Part shown: piece after piece, positions 1 through 4,813 of the stretch | Layout of the letters: the number at the start of each line of letters is the position of its first letter | How positions within the stretch are numbered: position 1 is the first letter of the stretch | Assembly: GCA_023445495.1 (NCBI GenBank) | Contig: JAEXLC010000071.1 | Coordinates: 1 to 6,239, forward strand | DNA length: 6,239 nucleotides | Direction of reading: 5' to 3' | Origin: Pseudomonadota bacterium | Lineage (GTDB): Bacteria > Pseudomonadota > Alphaproteobacteria > Sphingomonadales > Sphingomonadaceae | Notes under the pieces: generated by a model | Told to the model about the DNA's origin: nothing | The model's input: the letters and a program-made list of their open reading frames with translations, nothing else | Databases searched by the model: none | Program-made: the position numbers and the translations under genes

Positions 1-6
1 AAGAAG

Positions 7-37
7 CGGGATCCCGGCTCAAGGCCGGGATGACGAC
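7..37. repeat. REP-like palindrome downstream of leuA
   Basis: Positions 11-18 (ATCCCGGC) and 24-31 (GCCGGGAT) form a perfect 8-bp stem around the 5-nt loop TCAAG, flanked by GCGGG on the left and GACGAC on the right. Palindromes of this style recur between genes in many alphaproteobacterial genomes. That is general knowledge, and only one copy is visible here. It lies just after the leuA stop codon on the minus strand. It could act as an mRNA 3' end or stabiliser, but it is followed by CCCGCTTCTT rather than a clean T-tract, so calling it an intrinsic terminator would be weak. Confidence 0.6.
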
Positions 38-69
38 ATGAGGAAACAGCCCAACAAGTCTCCGAAGGG

Positions 70-1728
70 CTACACCCGGTTCGCCGCGCTGAGCACCGCC
101 CGCACACTCGCCGTCGCGATGTCCGCGTCGATGCCCACGCCGAACACCGTGCGCCCATCGGCGGTACGGCACTCGACATAGGCGGCGGCCTGCGCATCGG
201 CGCCGTGGCCGATCGCGTGCTCGCTGTAATCGACGACGTCGAGCGCCGGGCCGGTGGTGCCGGCAAGCGCGTCGATCACGCCCGAGATCAGGCCGTTGCC
301 GCGTCCGGAGATCGAGCGCGTCTCGCCGTCCACCGCGATGCGGCCGACGAACACGCGCTGCCCGGCGGCACCGGTCTCCTCGTAATCCTCGAGCACGAAG
401 CGATCCTTGTCGCCCGGCAGATAGGTCTGCTCGAACCGGCCCCAGATGTCGGCGGCATTGAGCTCGCGGCTGGTCTCGTCGGCCAGCGCCTGCACATGGC
501 GCGAGAAATCGGCCTGCATCCGCTTGGGCAGCTTCAGGCCCTTGTCCTGTTCGAGCACCCAGGCGACGCCGCCCTTGCCCGACTGCGAGTTGACGCGGAT
601 CACCGCCTCGTAATCGCGGCCCAGGTCCTTGGGATCGATCGGCAGGTACGGCACGTCCCAGAATTCGTCGTTGCGCGCTTCCTGCGCCGCGAAGCCCTTC
701 TTGATCGCGTCCTGGTGGCTGCCCGAGAACGCCGTGAACACCAGGTCGCCGGCATAGGGATGGCGCGGGTGGACGGGGATCTGGTTGCAATATTCAACCG
801 TCTGGATCACCTCGTCGATGTCCGAGAAATCCAGCCCCGGATCAACGCCTTGCGTGTACATGTTGAGGGCCAGTGTCACCAGGTCGACATTGCCGGTGCG
901 CTCGCCATTGCCGAACAGGCAGCCCTCGACGCGGTCCGCGCCGGCGAGCAGGCCCAGCTCCGATGCGGCAACGCCGGTGCCCCGGTCGTTATGCGTGTGC
1001 AGGCTGATGACCACCGTGTCGCGGCTGCGGATGTTGCGGCAGAACCACTCGATCTGGTCGGCATAGATATTGGGTGTCGCCGCCTCGACCGTCGCCGGCA
1101 GGTTGAGGATCAGCGGCTTGTCGGTGGTCGGCCGCAGGATATCCATCACCGCCTCGCAGACCTCGACCGAGAAATCGAGCTCGGCGGTCGAGAAGGTCTC
1201 GGGCGAGTATTCGAAATGCCAGTCGGTATCGGGCTGCTTGGCGGCCTCGTCGCGCAGCACCTTGGCGCCGGCGATGGCGATCGCCTTGATCTCCTCGCGG
1301 CTCATGCCGAACACGATGCGGCGCCAGGCCGGCGAGACAGCGTTGTAGAGGTGGACGATCGCCTTCTTCGCGCCCTTGAGGCTCTGGAAGCTGGTCTCGA
1401 TCAGGTCCTGACGCGACTGGGTCAGCACCTGGACAATCACGTCGTCGGGGATCTTGTCGTTCTGGACCAGGCCCGAGATGAAGTCGAATTCGGTTGCGCC
1501 GGCGCTCGGGAAGCCGACTTCGATCTCCTTCACGCCCACCTTGCAGAGCAATTCGAAGAAGCGGGTCTTCTTCTCGGCATCCATCGGGTCGATCAGCGCC
1601 TGGTTGCCGTCGCGCATGTCGGTCGACAGCCAGCGGGGCGCCTTGGTGATGGTGCGGCTCGGCCATTGGCGGCCGGGCAGGTTTACCTGGGGGAAGGGAC
1701 GATACTTGGTGGACGGATCGCGCAACAT
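70..1728 (-). CDS. leuA: 2-isopropylmalate synthase (LeuA, type 2)
   Basis: This 552-aa cytoplasmic enzyme condenses acetyl-CoA with 2-oxoisovalerate to give 2-isopropylmalate, the first committed step of leucine synthesis. The N-terminal TIM-barrel domain (about residues 30-310) has RDGNQ at 39-43 (metal-binding Asp40) and the family signature HTHNDRGTG at 244-252 (metal ligands His244 and His246). It also has GCLFGNGERTGN at 269-280, with the expected Asn. A linker follows. The C-terminal LeuA regulatory domain (about 405-552) has SGRGNGLISGVIDAL near 474-488, the part that binds leucine for feedback inhibition in known homologues. The length and the MLRDPSTKYRPF start fit the type 2 subfamily known from actinobacteria and many alphaproteobacteria. 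The start is supported by a purine-rich GAGAGAGAG at 1742-1734, five bases from ATG. No frameshift or missing motif is seen. The gene is preceded by a leader-peptide control region, and no other leu gene is visible in the window. Confidence 0.97.
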   Translation of the reverse strand: MLRDPSTKYRPFPQVNLPGRQWPSRTITKAPRWLSTDMRDGNQALIDPMDAEKKTRFFELLCKVGVKEIEVGFPSAGATEFDFISGLVQNDKIPDDVIVQVLTQSRQDLIETSFQSLKGAKKAIVHLYNAVSPAWRRIVFGMSREEIKAIAIAGAKVLRDEAAKQPDTDWHFEYSPETFSTAELDFSVEVCEAVMDILRPTTDKPLILNLPATVEAATPNIYADQIEWFCRNIRSRDTVVISLHTHNDRGTGVAASELGLLAGADRVEGCLFGNGERTGNVDLVTLALNMYTQGVDPGLDFSDIDEVIQTVEYCNQIPVHPRHPYAGDLVFTAFSGSHQDAIKKGFAAQEARNDEFWDVPYLPIDPKDLGRDYEAVIRVNSQSGKGGVAWVLEQDKGLKLPKRMQADFSRHVQALADETSRELNAADIWGRFEQTYLPGDKDRFVLEDYEETGAAGQRVFVGRIAVDGETRSISGRGNGLISGVIDALAGTTGPALDVVDYSEHAIGHGADAQAAAYVECRTADGRTVFGVGIDADIATASVRAVLSAANRV

Positions 1729-1739
1729 GACAGCTCTCT

Positions 1740-1832
1740 CTCGGCTGGAGACTTCGATTTCAATTGTGAAGTGCCCTTAGGGGCGTGCGCATGTGCGTCC
1801 GGCCCCTAAGGGCGGATAAGTCGCAGGCCGAG
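1740..1832 (-). promoter_or_regulatory. leuA attenuator-type RNA leader with competing stems
   Basis: Read on the minus strand, segment A (1832-1818) spans exactly the leader-peptide codons CUC GGC CUG CGA CUU. It is complementary at 12 of 15 positions to segment D (1754-1740), whose last bases begin the leuA purine-rich ribosome-binding site. Between them sits a perfect 12-bp stem: GCCCUUAGGGGC (1813-1802) with GCCCCUAAGGGC (1784-1773), loop 17 nt. A third, weaker stem, ACUUC (1772-1768) with GAAGU (1755-1751), uses part of D and so cannot form together with A:D. Leu-codon leader peptides with alternative stems are established for leu operons in other proteobacteria. Here a ribosome stalled on Leu codons would cover A and release D. 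No U-tract follows the 12-bp stem, so control by translation, or by a Rho-like route, is as plausible as classical termination. The mechanism is inference; the complementarity is seen directly. Confidence 0.75.
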
Positions 1833-1850
1833 AAGTGCGCGGTTCATCAT
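1806..1850 (-). CDS. leucine-rich leader peptide of leuA
   Basis: A 14-codon ORF, MMNRALLGLRLIRP, ends with TAG at 1808-1806. It contains four Leu codons (CTT, CTC, CTG, CTT) and one Ile (ATC) within seven codons, and lies 77 nt before the leuA start. An in-frame ATG at 1859 would give a 17-aa form (MPN added), and ATG 1847 would give 13 aa. I prefer 1850: AAAGG at 1865-1861 is then 10 nt upstream, and the predicted promoter places transcription start close to this codon. The stop codon lies inside the first arm of the strong 12-bp stem, and the Leu codons lie in the arm that can pair near the leuA RBS. This is the expected layout for a regulatory leader peptide whose translation, not product, matters. 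It is too short for standard gene callers. Confidence 0.72.
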   Translation of the reverse strand: MMNRALLGLRLIRP

Positions 1851-1862
1851 GTTGGGCATGCC

Positions 1863-1890
1863 TTTAGACAAGCCCGCGCCGCCTTGTCCA
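1863..1890 (-). promoter_or_regulatory. putative sigma-70-type promoter of the leuA leader
   Basis: On the minus strand, TGGACA (1890-1885, five of six matches to TTGACA) is separated by 16 nt from TCTAAA (1868-1863, four of six matches to TATAAT). Transcription would start near 1856, only a few bases before the leader-peptide ATGs at 1850/1847, so the leader mRNA would be leaderless or nearly so. The element begins two bases after the upstream lipoprotein stop codon. It is a sequence match only. Confidence 0.5.
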
Positions 1891-1892
1891 CC

Positions 1893-2117
1893 TCAGTTCG
1901 CGTTGTCGGCCGCCAAAGCTGCACTATTCATGTCCTCGTCCACCGCCTCCGCGGCGGGGGCCGGCGTCGCTTCCTCGACCGGCGTCTCGCTGGCCTTGGG
2001 GCTCGGCGTGGCGACGATCTCGGCCATGGGCGGCGGATCGGAATAGTTGGTGCCGGTGGTGCCGCTGCCCCCGCAACCTGCCAGAATCAGCAATCCGCCT
2101 ACCACCAGAACGCGCAT
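1893..2117 (-). CDS. small lipoprotein of unknown function
   Basis: The gene encodes 74 aa. The N-terminus MRVLVVGGLLILAGC is a lipoprotein signal peptide: short basic start, hydrophobic core, and lipobox LAGC with the lipidated Cys at residue 15. Gly-Gly follows, which does not suggest inner-membrane retention. The mature 60-residue part is low-complexity and rich in Pro, Ala, Thr, Ser and Glu (for example PPPMAE, PSPKASETPVEEATPAPAAEA), probably disordered and acidic, with no recognisable domain. The start at 2117 is chosen over the upstream in-frame ATG at 2156 because GGGGAGAG lies just before it and because the signal peptide must be N-terminal. It is 164 nt upstream of leuA on the same strand, with a leuA promoter candidate right after its stop, so co-transcription is not needed. 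Function is unknown; lipoprotein identity is well supported by the lipobox. Confidence 0.75.
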   Translation of the reverse strand: MRVLVVGGLLILAGCGGSGTTGTNYSDPPPMAEIVATPSPKASETPVEEATPAPAAEAVDEDMNSAALAADNAN

Positions 2118-2400
2118 TCCGCTCTCCCCTTTCACCGTGGAAACGCTCCTTAGCATGGCGGTTTCCCCTCTCCTACCGGCCGTTTAACCCGACTTATCCC
2201 CAAAATGTCGCTCTCAGGGGGCGTCTCGGCGCATCTGCTCTCTAGACAGACGCGATTTGGCACGATCAAAGGGTTGTCAGGTGAGGGGTAACGCCCTCAT
2301 CGCGGAACATCGTAGGCGCAAAAGGCGGCGGAACGGTTCGCACAAGCCGCTGGCGCAGACGAAGGCATGGCCCGTCCAGGGCAGGAACAGGAGAAGAATT
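2118..2400. other. divergent intergenic spacer between lipoprotein and SWIB genes
   Basis: This 283-bp stretch separates divergent genes and should hold promoters for both, but I could not assign convincing -35/-10 pairs. Visible structure includes the hairpin TGAGGG (2282-2287) with CCCTCA (2294-2299), loop 6 nt. There is also an inverted pair GCGTCT (2221-2226) and AGACGC (2248-2253), loop 21 nt. An in-frame ATG at 2257 would extend the SWIB protein by 48 residues, but the extension is Arg/Lys/Gln-rich, domain-free and lacks a ribosome-binding site, so I treat it as non-coding. No RNA gene is recognised. Confidence 0.5.
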
Positions 2401-2658
2401 ATGGCCGAGACCAAAGCACGCGGCGGCATCGCCAAGCCGGTGACCCCTTCGCCCGAGCTGGCCAAGATCGTTGGTACTGCGGACCTCCCGCGCAGCGAGA
2501 TCGTGAGCAAGCTGTGGGAGTACATCAAGAAGAACAATCTTCAGAACCCGGCGAACAAGCGCGAGATCCTCGCTGACGACGTGCTGCGTCCGATCTTCGG
2601 CGCCGACAAGGTGACGATGTTCGAGATGAACAAGCACATCGCGAAGCACGTCAAGTAA
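2401..2658 (+). CDS. SWIB/MDM2-domain protein
   Basis: This 85-aa protein is almost entirely a SWIB domain (about residues 16-83). Diagnostic stretches are the LPRSEIVSKLWEYIKKNNLQNP block (about 29-50), followed by KREILADDVLRPIFG (53-67) and the closing VTMFEMNKHIAKHVK (71-85). The SWIB fold is best known from eukaryotic SWI/SNF complexes and from chlamydial proteins, where it sits alone or fused to topoisomerase. Stand-alone bacterial copies such as this are common in alphaproteobacteria, but their role is not established; nucleoid or DNA-topology involvement is a guess. The short Lys/Arg-containing N-terminal tail (MAETKARGGIAKP) could contact nucleic acid. The start at 2401 has AGGAGA seven bases upstream (2388-2393), much better than the ATG at 2257. 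A strong terminator follows, and the next gene on the same strand is a small HTH protein. Confidence 0.92.
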   Translation: MAETKARGGIAKPVTPSPELAKIVGTADLPRSEIVSKLWEYIKKNNLQNPANKREILADDVLRPIFGADKVTMFEMNKHIAKHVK

Positions 2659-2665
2659 GCCGGGC

Positions 2666-2681
2666 CGGGGCGCATGCCCCG
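2666..2681 (+). repeat. small GC hairpin after the SWIB gene
   Basis: CGGGGC (2666-2671) and GCCCCG (2676-2681) form a 6-bp stem with a GCAT loop, eight bases after the SWIB stop codon and just before the main terminator. There is no T-tract, so it is more likely a 3'-UTR structure than a terminator. Confidence 0.4.
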
Positions 2682-2694
2682 CCGCTGAAACGCG

Positions 2695-2730
2695 AAGGGC
2701 GGGTTCCCCTGGGGCCCGCCCTTTTGCTTT
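2695..2730 (+). terminator. intrinsic terminator after the SWIB gene
   Basis: AAGGGCGGG (2695-2703) pairs perfectly with CCCGCCCTT (2715-2723) over 9 bp, with an 11-nt loop, and is followed by TTTTGCTTT (2722-2730). This is a textbook rho-independent terminator for the SWIB transcript. The next base starts AGGAG (2731-2735), the ribosome-binding site of the downstream HTH gene, so the terminator and that gene's translation start region directly abut. Confidence 0.85.
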
Positions 2731-2742
2731 AGGAGACGATCA

Positions 2743-2922
2743 ATGGCCGAGAAGTTCGAACGTCACCGCCAGCCCTGGCGTGCCGACGAGATCCAGAAGC
2801 TCCACACCCTCGCCAAGAAGGGCATGGCCCTCAAGGCGATCGCGAAGGCGCTCACCCGCAGCGAGGAATCGGTGAAGGAGCGCGCCAAGCAGGACGGCCT
2901 GAGCATCGCCAAGCTCCACTAG
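2743..2922 (+). CDS. small SANT/Myb-like helix-turn-helix protein
   Basis: A 59-aa ORF starts MAEKFERHRQPWRADEIQKL and ends at TAG 2920-2922. AGGAG at 2731-2735, seven bases from ATG, supports the start. The layout fits a three-helix HTH of the SANT/Myb type. Trp12 and the helix ADEIQKLHTLAKKG (about 14-27) come first. ALKAIAKALTRS (about 29-40) forms helix 2 and the turn, and EESVKERAKQDGL (about 41-53) is the probable recognition helix. Small proteins of this pattern (W..-EI..L..LA..G.....IA..L.RS..SV..RA) occur widely in alphaproteobacteria, usually annotated as hypothetical. DNA binding is inferred from the fold pattern and the basic charge. The gene follows the SWIB terminator immediately, so it needs either read-through or its own promoter. 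The last 71 bases overlap the 3' end of the convergent minus-strand gene if that gene is read as it stands. Confidence 0.78.
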   Translation: MAEKFERHRQPWRADEIQKLHTLAKKGMALKAIAKALTRSEESVKERAKQDGLSIAKLH

Positions 2923-3328
2923 GCGCGGGCGCGGGGCCCATCTCGATATGCAGGATGCGCCCGACATGGGCGCGCTCGCTGCCGCTTTCCTCGAGCTTGA
3001 ACACCAGCCCGCCTCCAGTGACCACGCTGCGCTTCAGCCCGGGCCAGGGCGCGCCCGGCGTCACCACCGCCCCCGGCAGGCATGCCGCGATCCGCTGCGC
3101 CATCGTCTCGTGGGTGATCTCGCGCGGCAGCATGCTCTGATGGCAGAAATAGCCCTCTCCTCCGCGCTGGCATCCGCGCAGCAGCACCGGCACGAAGTCG
3201 GTCCGGCGCAGCGCATCATAGGCCCCCGGCGCGGCCACCGCCGCCGACAGCCGCTGGATACCACCACAGATCGGGTCGTCCTGGACGAAAGGCGCCGCCA
3301 CCAGCGCAACCCCAAGCAGAAGATGCAT
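2852..3328 (-). CDS. putative secreted protein of unknown function
   Basis: The gene encodes 158 aa. The start MHLLLGVALVAAPFVQDDP looks like a Sec signal peptide, likely cleaved near residues 12-16, so the product is predicted to be periplasmic. The mature part has four cysteines (21, 53, 62, 83) that could form two disulfides. I recognise no domain. The start is ATG 3328 because AAGGAG (3341-3336) lies seven bases upstream; an in-frame ATG at 3568 would put an 80-residue tail without a signal in front. The reading frame continues into the convergent HTH gene, so residues from about 136 (SGAWRCSGRPAW onward) are antisense to it and look unlike the rest. In a different minus frame a TAG occurs at 2921-2919, inside a CTAG shared with the HTH stop, so an indel or sequencing error near the G/C run 2923-2940 may hide the true end. 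It is divergent from the flavoprotein gene, 76 bp away. Confidence 0.65.
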   Translation of the reverse strand: MHLLLGVALVAAPFVQDDPICGGIQRLSAAVAAPGAYDALRRTDFVPVLLRGCQRGGEGYFCHQSMLPREITHETMAQRIAACLPGAVVTPGAPWPGLKRSVVTGGGLVFKLEESGSERAHVGRILHIEMGPAPAPSGAWRCSGRPAWRAPSPIPRCG

Positions 3329-3339
3329 CCCCAATCTCC

Positions 3340-3353
3340 TTCCGGGCCCGGAA
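3340..3353. promoter_or_regulatory. 14-bp perfect palindrome in divergent promoter region
   Basis: TTCCGGGCCCGGAA is its own reverse complement and lies in the 76-bp spacer between the divergent secreted-protein and flavoprotein genes. It overlaps the Shine-Dalgarno region of the minus-strand gene. GGAACATTCC directly follows (3350-3359), giving alternating TTCC/GGAA/TTCC half-sites. It could be an operator or an mRNA hairpin; GC-rich chance palindromes are also possible. Confidence 0.3.
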
Positions 3354-3404
3354 CATTCCCCGCCCCCGCTTGCCGCAGCCTGAACAACTGCTAGGCGCAA
3401 CGGC

Positions 3405-4580
3405 ATGTACGACGCGATCATCCTGGGAGCCGGCGCCGCGGGGCTGATGTGCGCGCTCACCGCCGGCCAGCGCGGCAGGCGCGTGCTGCTCGTCGACCAT
3501 GCCGATGCGCCCGGCAAGAAGATCCTGATCTCCGGCGGCGGCCGCTGCAACTTCACCAATATCGGCACCGCGCCGGACCGCTATCTCTCGCAGAACCCGC
3601 ACTTCATGAAGTCCGCGCTCGGCCGCTACACCGCGCAGGATTTCCTCGACCTGGTCGAGGCGCACGGCATCGCCTGGCATGAAAAGACCCTCGGCCAGCT
3701 CTTCTGCGACGGTTCCGCCCGCCAGATCGTCGACATGCTGCTGGACGAATGCGAGCGCGGCGGCGTGGAGCTCTGGCTCGGCCACGCCCCCCAGGTCGAG
3801 CGTGCCGACGGCCGCTTCCGCGTCACCTGCGGCAAGCGCACCGCCGAGGCGCCCGCGCTGGTCCTCGCCACCGGCGGCCCCTCGATCCCCAAGATGGGCG
3901 CAACCAGCTTCGCCTATGACCTCGCCCGCCGCTTCGGCCTCAAGGTGGTCGAGCCCCGCCCCGCCCTCGTCCCCCTCACCCTCAGCGGCGAGGAAGCTTT
4001 GTTCCGCGAGCTGTCCGGCGTCTCCACCGAGGTCATCGCCCGCGCCGGCAAGGCAAGCTTCCGCGAAGCCGCGCTCTTCACGCATCGCGGCCTGTCCGGC
4101 CCGGCGATCCTCCAGATCTCCAGCTACTGGCGCCACGGCGAGAGCATCGGCATCGACTTCCTGCCCAGGGCCGAGCCCGGCTGGCTGCTCGCCGCCAAGC
4201 GCGCCCGCCCGCGCGTCACCCTGCGCAAGCTGCTCGGCGAAGCCCTGCCCGATCGCCTCGCCGATGCGCTGGCCGAGAAGCTCGCCCTCCCCACCGAGCT
4301 CGCCAACACGCCCGACCGCATGCTCGAGGATGCCGCCCGCCGCCTCGCCGACTGGCGCTTCAGCCCCAACGGCACCGAAGGCTATGCCAAGGCCGAAGTC
4401 ACCGTCGGCGGCATCAGCACCGCCGAGCTCAGCTCGCAGACGATGGAAGCCCGCAAGCTGCCCGGTCTCTACGCGATCGGCGAAGCCGTCGACGTCACCG
4501 GCTGGCTGGGCGGCTACAACTTCCAATGGGCCTGGGCGAGCGGCCGCGCGGCCGGACTGGCGCTTGCCGCAAGTGCCTGA
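3405..4580 (+). CDS. BaiN/HI0933-family FAD-dependent oxidoreductase
   Basis: This 391-aa cytoplasmic flavoprotein belongs to the HI0933/YhiN/BaiN family. The N-terminal Rossmann motif GAGAAG (8-13) binds the FAD ADP moiety. The family hallmark GKKILISGGGRCNFTN follows at 37-52. Further conserved blocks are LATGGPSIPKMGATS (154-168), FTHRGLSGPAILQIS (225-239) and AEVTVGGI (330-337). The C-terminal GLYAIGEAVDVTGWLGGYNFQWAWASG stretch (354-380) closes the FAD site. Length is typical and no motif is missing. One member (BaiN) has been linked to bile-acid dehydroxylation in gut clostridia, but the physiological reaction in proteobacteria is not established, so I give no substrate. The start has only a weak AGG nine bases upstream, but the Rossmann fold beginning at residue 3 fixes it. 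The gene is monocistronic by appearance, with a divergent gene upstream and a terminator downstream. Confidence 0.93.
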   Translation: MYDAIILGAGAAGLMCALTAGQRGRRVLLVDHADAPGKKILISGGGRCNFTNIGTAPDRYLSQNPHFMKSALGRYTAQDFLDLVEAHGIAWHEKTLGQLFCDGSARQIVDMLLDECERGGVELWLGHAPQVERADGRFRVTCGKRTAEAPALVLATGGPSIPKMGATSFAYDLARRFGLKVVEPRPALVPLTLSGEEALFRELSGVSTEVIARAGKASFREAALFTHRGLSGPAILQISSYWRHGESIGIDFLPRAEPGWLLAAKRARPRVTLRKLLGEALPDRLADALAEKLALPTELANTPDRMLEDAARRLADWRFSPNGTEGYAKAEVTVGGISTAELSSQTMEARKLPGLYAIGEAVDVTGWLGGYNFQWAWASGRAAGLALAASA

Positions 4581-4623
4581 TTTATCCTATATTACAGGTA
4601 ATTTTGCGCAGTTTCCGTAGGGG

Positions 4624-4658
4624 AAACCGCCAGTTCGCACCATCGTGGCGGTTTTATT
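4624..4658 (+). terminator. intrinsic terminator after the flavoprotein gene
   Basis: AAACCGCCA (4624-4632) pairs perfectly with TGGCGGTTT (4646-4654), 9 bp, loop 13 nt, followed by TTTTATT. It lies 43 bp after the flavoprotein stop. An alternative hairpin, GTTTCC (4611-4616) with GGAAAC (4622-4627), overlaps its left arm and would compete with it. Confidence 0.82.
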
Positions 4659-4813
4659 ACAGTATTTTCACGTATTGAAATATTCGCCAATGACGAATGT
4701 TGCGCCATTGTGTCCTCTACAAAGGGATCATTGCCCGATCGTGCAGCCTTTGCACCACGCGGGGACATGGTTCCCGGCTTCGAGCCTTTCTGGAACCTTC
4801 AGGAGGTCTTTCG
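4659..4813 (+). promoter_or_regulatory. upstream region of the chemoreceptor gene
   Basis: The first part (about 4655-4700) is clearly AT-richer than the rest of the window, as expected for a promoter zone, but no convincing -35/-10, sigma-28 or sigma-54 element was found. AATATTCG (4679-4686) and CGAATGTT (4694-4701) form an 8-bp hairpin with one U-G pair and a 7-nt loop, a candidate operator or 5'-UTR stem. The strong Shine-Dalgarno AGGAGGT (4801-4807) sits six bases before ATG 4814 and decides the start. Confidence 0.45.

Noticed and set aside
205..1809. 534-aa open frame antisense to leuA
   Set aside because: It is the mirror of a GC-biased real gene. The translation is an Arg/Ala/Leu/Asp-rich composition with no domain, and leuA motifs on the other strand are complete.
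1849..2046. 65-aa plus-strand ORF opposite the lipoprotein and leuA leader
   Set aside because: Antisense to the lipoprotein gene, which has a clear lipobox and RBS. The ORF itself has no RBS and is Ala/Ser/Gly low complexity.
2194..2202. DnaA-box-like TTATCCCCA
   Set aside because: One mismatch at a normally important position, a single copy, and no AT-rich unwinding region or replication gene nearby.
2257..2276. Sigma-54-like TTGGCACG
   Set aside because: The -24 half matches, but no TTGC-type -12 element occurs at the required spacing.
2257..2400. N-terminal extension of the SWIB protein from ATG 2257
   Set aside because: No RBS at 2257, extension without domain character, and a strong AGGAGA before ATG 2401.
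3216..4526. 436-aa minus-strand open frame across the flavoprotein gene
   Set aside because: Gly/Ala/Glu-rich shadow of the BaiN-family gene, with no recognisable motif and no RBS.
3679..4620. 313-aa plus-strand frame inside the flavoprotein gene
   Set aside because: Ser/Pro/Arg-rich out-of-frame translation typical of GC-rich DNA. The real frame has all family motifs.
4697..4813. Upstream start for the chemoreceptor
   Set aside because: The 39 extra residues precede a membrane helix, show no family similarity and contain the AGGAGGT that serves ATG 4814.
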